Positions 8,914-15,869 of a stretch of DNA of 64,000 bases are shown piece by piece. The stretch is from JAOPZW01 sp036379935. GTDB lineage: Bacteria; Actinomycetota; Thermoleophilia; Solirubrobacterales; Solirubrobacteraceae. The position numbers and the translations under genes were made by a program. The notes under the pieces were generated by a model. That model was not told where the DNA came from and searched no databases. It saw nothing but the letters and a program-made list of their open reading frames with translations. The number at the start of each line of letters is the position of its first letter. Position 1 is the stretch's first letter. The stretch is from the NCBI GenBank assembly GCA_036379935.1, contig DASVFT010000036.1, forward strand, positions 1-64,000, written 5' to 3'.

Positions 8914-8924
8914 CCCCTCCCGGC

Positions 8925-10205
8925 TCAGCGCGCCGAGCGCGCGCCCGCCAGCTCCGCGCGACGGAGCGCCGCGTCCTCCGGCAGCGAGCCGCGGACCTGC
9001 TCGGCGGCGTCGAAGCAGCGGAGGGCCACGTCGCGCTCGCCGCGCGCGGCATGGCGTTCGGCGAGGGCCAGCAGCACCTCGCCCACGTCGATCTGGTCGG
9101 CCGCACTGCCCTCGTCGGGCCGGGACACGTGCGCGAGGTAGCGGCCCAGGCGCGGCGCGGCCACCTTCGTCGGCGGCCACCACGGAGGCGTGGCCGGCAG
9201 GTCGCCGCGCGTGGCGTCGAGGAAGCGGGGTCCGCGGGGATCGAGCAGGAGCCCGCGCAGGACCGGGCGGAAGGGCACCGGCGCCACGTCCGCGCCGAGG
9301 AAGGCCGCGATCGAAGCGGCTGCCGCGTCGGCCTGCTGGGCGGCCAGGCCGCCCTGCTTGATGGGGAAGGCAGTCGCGTCACCGGCGGCCCACACGGCCT
9401 CCGCCCCCAGCACCGCGCCGTGCTCGTCCGTCGGGATGAAGCCCTGCTCGTCGTGGGGAAGGCCGTCGATCCAGGGGCCGCCGAGGCGCGGAAGCGAGAC
9501 GATCCGGTCGACCTGGACCGTCTCGCCGTGCTCGACGACGAGGCCCCCGGGCCCCGATCGCAGCGGCACGGCATCCGTGTGCAGCGCGATGCCGCGCTCG
9601 GCCATCAGGCTCCAGATGTGCGACGCGATGCGCTCGCCGAAGGCGTCCAGCGGGCGGTGCTCGGGCGTGACGACCACCAGCCCGACGTCCTGCTTGCCGG
9701 TCGCGCGAACGTGCTCGGCGGTCATGAGCGCCAGCTCGTAGAGCGGAAGCGCCCACGTCACGGCTGTGGGAAGCGCGAAGGCCACGCGCCCGACCCTCCC
9801 GGCGTCGATGTCGTCCAGGAGCCGCGTGTAGGCCACGACGTCGCGCGGCCCGGCGAACGTGAGCGCGCCTGGAACGGCGATATCGGGCCTGGCGCCCACT
9901 GCGACGAGCAGCGCGTCGTAGGCCAGCGTTTCACCGCGGACCATGCGCACCGAACGCTCGGCGGCGGCGACCGACGCGAGCCGGTCGGGGCGAAGGTGAG
10001 CGTCGTGGTCGTTCGCGATGCGCGTCAACTCGACGCGCCGGGGTCCGACCGCGTCGAACGGCTCGGTGACCGCATGCTGGCGCTCGATGAGCTGCGTGCT
10101 GGCCTCGAGCAGGTCGATCCGGGCGTCGGCTCCGAGATGCTCGCGCAGGGCAACGAGCGCCTCGAGCCCGGCGATCCCCCCTCCGGCGATGACGATCCTG
10201 GGCAT
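8925..10205 (-). CDS. FAD-dependent pyridine-nucleotide oxidoreductase (NDH-2/SQR-like), paralogue 1
   Basis: A 426-residue flavoprotein with an N-terminal FAD dinucleotide motif (IVIAGGGIAGLEAL), a second Rossmann region with a degenerate glycine motif, and the C-terminal FAD motif VWAAGDATAFP followed by IKQGGLAAQQADAAA. The architecture matches type II NADH dehydrogenases and sulfide:quinone reductases. No redox Cys pair is seen, so a sulfide-oxidising role is not supported; quinone or a soluble acceptor is more likely. About 65 extra C-terminal residues distinguish it from its two paralogues at 10211 and 18577. It starts 5 bp after the next gene upstream, so they form an operon. Confidence 0.78.
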   Translation of the reverse strand: MPRIVIAGGGIAGLEALVALREHLGADARIDLLEASTQLIERQHAVTEPFDAVGPRRVELTRIANDHDAHLRPDRLASVAAAERSVRMVRGETLAYDALLVAVGARPDIAVPGALTFAGPRDVVAYTRLLDDIDAGRVGRVAFALPTAVTWALPLYELALMTAEHVRATGKQDVGLVVVTPEHRPLDAFGERIASHIWSLMAERGIALHTDAVPLRSGPGGLVVEHGETVQVDRIVSLPRLGGPWIDGLPHDEQGFIPTDEHGAVLGAEAVWAAGDATAFPIKQGGLAAQQADAAAASIAAFLGADVAPVPFRPVLRGLLLDPRGPRFLDATRGDLPATPPWWPPTKVAAPRLGRYLAHVSRPDEGSAADQIDVGEVLLALAERHAARGERDVALRCFDAAEQVRGSLPEDAALRRAELAGARSAR

Positions 10206-10210
10206 CGCGC

Positions 10211-11389
10211 CTATGCGACGTCGACGCGGACCGGAAGCCCATCGCCGCGCGGTCGCAGCTCCGGCGCCCGGGGCGCACCCGCCTGGGTCGCCAGGTAGGG
10301 GGCGAGATGGCGCCCGGCGATCTTGCTGGGCGGCCACCACAGGGAGTAGGCGCGTGGTGCTGGAGCACCCCCGGACCCTGGTGCGCGCAGGTAGACGGGC
10401 TCGGCGTCGGTGTAGAGCACGCCCTTCAGGACGGGCTCGAACGGGCGCGGGAGGATCGGCATGCCGAGGGAAGCGAGAATTGCTTCGGCTGCCGCGTCGG
10501 CCTGCTGGGCGGCCAGGCCGCCCTGCTTGATCGCGAAGGTCGTGACGTCGCCGGCTGCATAGACGCCGTCGGTGGCGAGCACGTGCTGGTGCTCGTCGAC
10601 GGCGACGAATCCGGCCGCGTCGTGTGGCACCCCGGGGATGCGCCGGCCACGCAGGCTCGGCAGCGAGACGATCACCGAGGCCGGGATTCGCTGGCCGTCG
10701 TCGAGCTCGAGCTCGCCGGCCTCCGCGGCCAGTGGGCGCGCCCCGCCGACGAACTCGACGCCGCGGTCCTCGAGGAGATCGCCCATCGCGGTGCTCGCCT
10801 GCGGCCCGAACGCCTCGAGCGGCGCCGCCTCTTCCGAGGCCAGGACCACGTGCGCGCGGGTCCCGCGAATCCGCAATCGAGCGGCGGCGAGGATCGCGAG
10901 CTCGTAGAGCGGCAGCGTCCAACACGCCGCGTCCGGCGCTGCGAAGACGATGGTCGCGCGTTCGCCTGGCCTGACGGCGTCGAGCGCCGCCCCGACGGCC
11001 GGTGCGTCGCGCCCGCCGCGAAAGGTCAGCGCGCCGGGCACGGAGTCGACCGCCCGCGCCCCCACGCAGACGACCAGCGCGTCATACGCGAGATGACCGG
11101 AGTAGGCGGTGGCGGCCACGCGCTGCTCGGGCCGGACCGCGGCGAGCGCATCGGGAATGAGGCGCACGTCCTGGTCCTCGGCGAAGCGTGCGAGCTCCAT
11201 GCTCCACGCCGGAGCGCCCGCGAACGGCTCGAGCACGGCCAGCGGGCGGTACTCGAAGCGGGCTTCGCGGGAGAGCAGGTCGATCATCAAGTCGGCTTCG
11301 CCGAGGAACGCGCGCAGCGCAAGGCACGTCTCGAGGCCGGCGACGCCGCCACCGGCGACGACGATGCGAGGACGCTCGGGCTCTGCCAT
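10211..11389 (-). CDS. FAD-dependent pyridine-nucleotide oxidoreductase (NDH-2/SQR-like), paralogue 2
   Basis: A 392-residue paralogue of the adjacent protein, with IVVAGGGVAGLETCLAL at the N-terminus, TLPLYELAIL near 165, VYAAGDVTTFAIKQGGLAAQQADAAAEAI near 280 and a WWPPSKIAGRHL C-terminal block shared with both sister proteins. The second Rossmann glycine motif is weak, as in its sisters, so the electron donor is uncertain. It is the first gene of a two-gene operon (5-bp gap to 10205). A half-site-like CCGCA occurs about 70 bp upstream. Confidence 0.78.
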   Translation of the reverse strand: MAEPERPRIVVAGGGVAGLETCLALRAFLGEADLMIDLLSREARFEYRPLAVLEPFAGAPAWSMELARFAEDQDVRLIPDALAAVRPEQRVAATAYSGHLAYDALVVCVGARAVDSVPGALTFRGGRDAPAVGAALDAVRPGERATIVFAAPDAACWTLPLYELAILAAARLRIRGTRAHVVLASEEAAPLEAFGPQASTAMGDLLEDRGVEFVGGARPLAAEAGELELDDGQRIPASVIVSLPSLRGRRIPGVPHDAAGFVAVDEHQHVLATDGVYAAGDVTTFAIKQGGLAAQQADAAAEAILASLGMPILPRPFEPVLKGVLYTDAEPVYLRAPGSGGAPAPRAYSLWWPPSKIAGRHLAPYLATQAGAPRAPELRPRGDGLPVRVDVA

Positions 11390-11505
11390 GGCTCCATACT
11401 CATGCGGGCGGGACCGGTGCGCATCCGGGACTCCGCGCCCAGGTCATCCGTAGGAAGCCGCAGAGAGCCGGCAGAGCGATGTGGCTGCCGAGCCGCGGCC
11501 CTCGA

Positions 11506-12417
11506 CTAGCGCAGCCAGATCCGGATGTGATCGCGGATGCGCTCGACGAGGTCGCGCACCTCGCCCGTCGGCTCCCCGTACGCGGGAGCGACGAGCACGT
11601 AGCTGCGCGGGAAGGCCAGGCCGTCCACTCCGACCACGCTGAAGTCCGTCTGGGCGATCACGTGTCGGCTGAGGAGCACGGGTGCGCGTCGCCTGCGCGC
11701 CTCCGCGATCGCGGCGCGCGGAGTGGCGGCCTCGATCAGCGGATTCGCGGCGCGCAGGTCGTCGGCGGCGAGAACGGCGTCGACGGTCCAGCGCGCGTTG
11801 GAGGACGGGTCGCGCACGACCATCGGCGTTGCCAAAAAGCGCCTGCGGCTCACCCTCGCGCCCGTCGCCCAAGGGTGGCCGGGCGGCACGGCGCAGACGA
11901 TCGCGTCGTCGATCAACTCGGTTTCGCGCACCCCCGGATTGGGGGTGTGGTTCGGCCGGGACGCGGCAACGCCCACGTCCGCGCGCCCGTCGGCGACGAG
12001 ACCCCGCACGACCTGCGAATTGGCCGTCACGAGCTCGACGGCGAGTTGCTGGGCGGAGTTGAGGCTGGTCAGGAGCGCTGCCACGAACGCCTCGCTTGCC
12101 GAATGGCTGGCGGCGAGTCGCACCACGGTGCCGGCTTGCCGGATGCCGACCATCACCTCGCCGACCTGGTCGGCGGCCGCCAGCAGCGGTCGCGCGTGGT
12201 GATACAGCCGTCGCCCCGCCGGAGTGAGGGCGACGCCACGCGCCGAGCGCTCGAGGAGCCGCGTGCCGACCTTGCCCTCGAGCGACGCCACGCGCTTGGA
12301 GAGCGATGGCTGCGAAACGCCCAGGCGCACCGCGGCCCGCCCGAGGCTCCCCAGATCGGCGGCCACGCAGAAGCCCCACAGCTCTTTCAGGTCGGGGCTT
12401 GCGACGCGCGTCGCCAT
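11506..12417 (-). CDS. LysR-family transcriptional regulator
   Basis: A 303-residue regulator. The winged helix-turn-helix is at about 10-70 (DLGSLGRAAVRLGVSQPSLSKRVASLE), followed by the substrate-binding-type effector domain. It is divergent from the multicopper oxidase at 12651, with overlapping inverted repeats between them, so it probably controls that gene and itself. The effector is unknown; nitrite or copper stress are guesses from context only. Confidence 0.9.
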   Translation of the reverse strand: MATRVASPDLKELWGFCVAADLGSLGRAAVRLGVSQPSLSKRVASLEGKVGTRLLERSARGVALTPAGRRLYHHARPLLAAADQVGEVMVGIRQAGTVVRLAASHSASEAFVAALLTSLNSAQQLAVELVTANSQVVRGLVADGRADVGVAASRPNHTPNPGVRETELIDDAIVCAVPPGHPWATGARVSRRRFLATPMVVRDPSSNARWTVDAVLAADDLRAANPLIEAATPRAAIAEARRRRAPVLLSRHVIAQTDFSVVGVDGLAFPRSYVLVAPAYGEPTGEVRDLVERIRDHIRIWLR

Positions 12418-12433
12418 CGCACGCGATGGTACC

Positions 12434-12456
12434 TCAGGTCATGCCTGAACGGCATG
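12434..12456. promoter_or_regulatory. Overlapping inverted repeats, LysR operator candidate
   Basis: Two perfect repeats overlap just upstream of the LysR start: TCAGG-TCATG-CCTGA (12434-12448) and CATGCC-TGAAC-GGCATG (12440-12456). Both have 5-base spacers. Placement in the divergent region, 17-40 bp from the LysR ATG, fits autoregulation. Confidence 0.5.
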
Positions 12457-12526
12457 GTTACGTTCCGGGCGTGTCACCGTTTGATGTCGGCGCGCGGCGA
12501 ACTACGGTCCCAACTCCGTGGTTTGC

Positions 12527-12541
12527 CCCATTCACGATGGG
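12527..12541. promoter_or_regulatory. Inverted repeat upstream of the multicopper oxidase
   Basis: CCCAT-TCACG-ATGGG lies about 110 bp before the oxidase ATG. It is a short repeat and could be a second regulator site; no partner copy was found elsewhere in the window. Confidence 0.25.
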
Positions 12542-12650
12542 AATGCCACCGACGCCGAATTCGTATGAGATTTCGCGCTCCCGATCCTCCGCCGGGCTTC
12601 GCCGCGCCCGATCCTTGAGGCAGCCTGCAACGCACCCCGAGGAGCCCGTC

Positions 12651-14210
12651 ATGGCCGTCGACATCCATCCACACCCCGAGCAGGAAGACGTCAGCGCGGA
12701 CATCGAGCACGAGCATGCCGAGGGCTTCGCCACCGCCGAGGGGTTCGCCACGGCCCACGCGCCGGGCAGTGCGTCGCGTGAGTGGATGATGGTCGCCAGC
12801 GGACTGGTCGCGCTCCTGGCCATCCTGGCGATCGTGGTGTCGGTCGTCGCGTTCGCGGATCGCGGCTCGGGCACGACGACGACCGTCGTCAAGGACGCGG
12901 CTGCGCCCGCCGCGCCCACCGCGCCGGCCAAGGCGCCGACGCTCGCCGATGCTCGGCGCGTCGCCTTCGAGAAGTTCGCCAAGGTCGATCCGACGCTCCC
13001 CGCCGTGCCCGCGGGGGCGGTCAAGCGCTTCACGGTCGACGTGTTCCAGCACGTCACCCAGGTCGATCCCGACCTGGCGCCGACGGAGGCGTGGAGCTAC
13101 GCCGTCAACGGCACGGCCTACCGCGGCACGGCCGCGAGCCCGCCGATGGTGGTCAACCAGGGCGACAGGGTGCACATCACCTTTGTCAACGGCGGCTCGA
13201 AGATGATGGCGGTCACCATGGCGCATTCGATCGACTTCCACTCCGCCGAGGTCGCGCCGAACAAGAGCTACATCGACGTGGCGCCGGGCAAGCGGCTGGC
13301 GATCGACTTCGTGGCCAAGCATCCGGGCGTGTTCATGTATCACTGCGCGACCCAGCCGGTGCTCATGCACACGAGCGCCGGGATGATGGGGATGATGGTG
13401 GTCAAGCCGCGCGACCTCCCGAAGGTGGACAAGGAGCTGTGGCTGACCCAGGAGGAGTTCTACCTGGGCGCTCCGGGCAAGCCGGCCGATATGGCCAAGA
13501 TGACCGCCGAGACCCCTGACGTCATGGCCTTCAACGGCTACGCCAACCAGTACAAGAGCCATCCGATCACGGTGCGTCGCGGCGAGCGCATCCGCATGTA
13601 CGTCCTCGACGCCGGACCGAGCAAGTGGAGCGCGTTCCACGTGATCGGCACCGTCTTCGATCGCACCTACGTCGAGGGCGTCGTCGGTCACGACGCCCAG
13701 ACGGTGTCGTTCGCACCGAGCCAGGGCGGCTGGGTCGAGTTCACCCTCGACCGCGAAGGCAACTACCCGTTCGTCACGCACTCCTTCGGCGACATGGTCA
13801 AGGGCGCAGCGGGCATCCTGCATACGACCGGCGCCCCCGAGGTCGCCGCTCCGAAGCCGGCGCCGGCACCGCACGCCGGCCATGACATGAGCGCCATGAA
13901 GGGCGACGTCCACGCGACGCTCGGCGAGATGTTCGTCAAGGCCGACACCACGTCTGTGAAGGCCGGCAAGGTGACCTTCGCGGTCAAGAACACGGGGGCC
14001 GCCGTGCATGGGCTTGCGATCGTGCCCGCTCCCGCCAAGGCGCCGGGCGGGATGCTCGACGAGTCGGGGTTCCTCGCCAAGGGCAAGGAGCTGGCGGTGG
14101 GTGGCAGCGACACGCTGACCACCCAGCTCAAGCCGGGTAGCTACGAGCTGGTGTGCTTCCTCCCCGGCCACTACGCCGCCGGTCAGAAGATGGCGTTCAC
14201 GGCGAAGTAG
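12651..14210 (+). CDS. NirK-like two-domain multicopper oxidase fused to a cupredoxin domain, membrane-anchored
   Basis: A 519-residue protein with a His-rich cytoplasmic N-terminus, one membrane helix (about 45-69) and two cupredoxin domains laid out like copper nitrite reductase. Type-1 copper ligands are His192, Cys232, His240 and Met245; type-2 ligands are His197, His231 and His377, with His330 at the catalytic position of the second domain. A third, C-terminal cupredoxin domain (about 418-519) has His453, Cys502, His507 and Gln512 and resembles the protein at 3621. Likely it reduces nitrite to NO at the cell surface, the extra domain acting as a built-in electron donor; other multicopper oxidase activity is possible. 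The ATG at 12651 follows GAGGAG. Confidence 0.82.
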   Translation: MAVDIHPHPEQEDVSADIEHEHAEGFATAEGFATAHAPGSASREWMMVASGLVALLAILAIVVSVVAFADRGSGTTTTVVKDAAAPAAPTAPAKAPTLADARRVAFEKFAKVDPTLPAVPAGAVKRFTVDVFQHVTQVDPDLAPTEAWSYAVNGTAYRGTAASPPMVVNQGDRVHITFVNGGSKMMAVTMAHSIDFHSAEVAPNKSYIDVAPGKRLAIDFVAKHPGVFMYHCATQPVLMHTSAGMMGMMVVKPRDLPKVDKELWLTQEEFYLGAPGKPADMAKMTAETPDVMAFNGYANQYKSHPITVRRGERIRMYVLDAGPSKWSAFHVIGTVFDRTYVEGVVGHDAQTVSFAPSQGGWVEFTLDREGNYPFVTHSFGDMVKGAAGILHTTGAPEVAAPKPAPAPHAGHDMSAMKGDVHATLGEMFVKADTTSVKAGKVTFAVKNTGAAVHGLAIVPAPAKAPGGMLDESGFLAKGKELAVGGSDTLTTQLKPGSYELVCFLPGHYAAGQKMAFTAK

Positions 14211-14221
14211 CGGCTAGCCAG

Positions 14222-14614
14222 CTACTCGCGCGCGGTCGGCGACGACCTCCACGACGCCGACCGCGAGGCGTCCGGGCGCCGCGCGCGGGTCAGAGCGCAG
14301 GGCAGCAACTCGTCGGCGCGCTCCTTGGCCACCCACGCCGCGGCGCCCAGCCGCTCAGCGCGACGCGCGAAGCTGGGATCGTCGTCGAGGCCGATGACGA
14401 TGACCGGCAGACCGGCTTCGAGCGGTCCGAGGCCCAGTCCGGTGAGCAGGCGGTCGTCGATGACGAGCACATCGGACGCGCTGCGCCCGAGCTCCCCGGC
14501 GAGCTCGTCGACCGTGCCGATCTCGGTGACCAGCTCGATGCCCGGCAGCGCCCGCAGCACTCCAGCCACGGCGCGGCGGCCGGCCCCGGCCACGTCGGCA
14601 AGGAGCACGCGCAT
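14222..14614 (-). CDS. Stand-alone response-regulator receiver-like protein
   Basis: A 130-residue protein starting at MRVLLADVAG. It has the alpha/beta pattern of a receiver domain: one acidic residue at the N-terminal pocket, VLVIDDRLL at the phosphoacceptor position, VIVIGLDDD at the switch strand and WVAKER with the conserved Lys. There is no output domain; the C-terminus is short and basic. An in-frame upstream extension looks non-coding. It converges on the oxidase, with 11 bp between stops. One of the two acidic-pocket residues appears missing, so phosphorylation is uncertain. Confidence 0.6.
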   Translation of the reverse strand: MRVLLADVAGAGRRAVAGVLRALPGIELVTEIGTVDELAGELGRSASDVLVIDDRLLTGLGLGPLEAGLPVIVIGLDDDPSFARRAERLGAAAWVAKERADELLPCALTRARRPDASRSASWRSSPTARE

Positions 14615-15092
14615 GCCTGGCTGGGAAGCAGCGGGACCCATCTCCGAACAGGGTGCCGTCCGCGGCGGCCGGTCGCATCCGGCATCAGCCGCCGTGCAAG
14701 TGCGGGGAACTGCGGTCGTCCCGCCGCGCCCGGCCACGTCCGAGGGGTGAGCGCCTCACCTCGACGGCACGCTTGACGCCGTGATGTGCCGGAAGCGCGC
14801 CGCTCGCCGGTGGACGCGGCGCATGTGACGCGTGTGGTCCGACGGGCGGCGCCGGTGTGGGTCGACCTGGATCGCGAGGGTGTCGCGCAGCTGCGCGAGG
14901 AGGACGCCGAGCGCGGTGACCTGCCGATGGTGGATCGCGTTTGGACCCGCCACGGCCAGGCGACGTGGGGCTTCGCTGCAGCTCAATCGGGAGGCGCTGC
15001 TGCCGAGCGCCGTGACGCCTCGGTAGTTCGCCGGCCCCGATTCCGGGGCTACCACGGTCGCATCACGGGCGCTGGGGCGCGACCGTATCGGC
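14615..15092. other. Intergenic stretch between receiver protein and ABC operon
   Basis: About 480 bp without a convincing gene. Open frames on both strands have arginine-rich, low-complexity translations typical of shadow frames. The only structure noticed is the TGCGG-type site at 14711-14725. Confidence 0.5.
14711..14725. promoter_or_regulatory. Palindromic operator candidate TGCGG-N5-CCGCC (copy 3, one mismatch)
   Basis: TGCGGTCGTCCCGCC matches the palindromes at 3513 and 8899 except for the last base. It lies 97 bp upstream of the receiver-protein start, the same distance as the other two copies from their genes. Confidence 0.35.
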
Positions 15093-15869
15093 ATGAGCCC
15101 GCATACCACCCTCGCGCCGAGCGTGCCGCCCGTGGCACCGGCGCAACCGGCCGTCGTCCAGGGCCACGGCCTCGTCAAGCGCTTCGGCACGGGCACGTCC
15201 GCCGTCGATGCCCTGCGGGGTGTGGACGTCGCGTTCCAACCGGGCAGCTTCACGGCCATCATGGGCCCTTCGGGCTCGGGCAAGTCGACGCTCCTGCACA
15301 TCCTCGCGGGCCTGGACCGGCCGACCGAGGGATGGGTGGAGATCGACGGCACGCGCCTGGACCGCCTCGACGACCGCGATCTCACGCTCCTGCGCCGCCG
15401 CTCGGTCGGCTTCGTCTTCCAGAGCTACAACCTGCTCCCGGTCCTCACCGCCGAAGAGAACATCACCCTGCCGCTGCGCATCGGTGGACAGCGCCCTGAC
15501 CGCCAGTGGCTCGACACCCTCGTCGACGCGGTGGGACTCGGAGATCGCCTGACGCACCGGCCGGCGGAGCTGTCCGGCGGCCAGCAGCAGCGCGTCGCGG
15601 TCGCGCGGGCGTTGATCACGCGCCCCGCGGTCGTCTTCGGCGACGAGCCCACCGGGAACCTCGACTCGGCCTCCAGTCGCGAGATCCTCGAGCTCCTGCG
15701 CCGTGCGGTCGATGACCTTGGCCAGACCATCGTGATGGTCACGCACGACCCGAGGGCGGCAACCTACGCCGACGGTGTCGTGTTCCTGAGCGACGGGCTG
15801 GTCGAAGGGATCGAAGGCCACCCGACGATCGACGACATCCTCGACCGCCTGCGCGCGCCCAAACGATGA
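15093..15869 (+). CDS. ABC transporter ATPase, MacB/LolD type
   Basis: A 258-residue ATPase with Walker A GPSGSGKST, Q-loop VFQSYNLLPVLTAEEN, signature LSGGQQQR, Walker B VVFGDEPTGNLDS and the switch His in VTHD. The EPTGNLD form and short length mark the MacB/LolD/FtsE group, whose ATPases pair with FtsX-like permeases that mechanically drive export or lipoprotein release. Its stop overlaps the permease start by 4 bp. It has a 15-residue N-terminal extension rich in Pro and Ala. Confidence 0.92.
   Translation: MSPHTTLAPSVPPVAPAQPAVVQGHGLVKRFGTGTSAVDALRGVDVAFQPGSFTAIMGPSGSGKSTLLHILAGLDRPTEGWVEIDGTRLDRLDDRDLTLLRRRSVGFVFQSYNLLPVLTAEENITLPLRIGGQRPDRQWLDTLVDAVGLGDRLTHRPAELSGGQQQRVAVARALITRPAVVFGDEPTGNLDSASSREILELLRRAVDDLGQTIVMVTHDPRAATYADGVVFLSDGLVEGIEGHPTIDDILDRLRAPKR

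Noticed and set aside
8925..11389. Sulfide:quinone reductase function for the flavoproteins
   Set aside because: No conserved redox Cys pair is visible in any of the three paralogues, so only a general NDH-2/SQR-like call is made.
14786..15499. Open frames on both strands before and across the ABC ATPase
   Set aside because: Arg/Pro/Ala-rich translations without motifs; the ATPase frame from 15093 explains the region.
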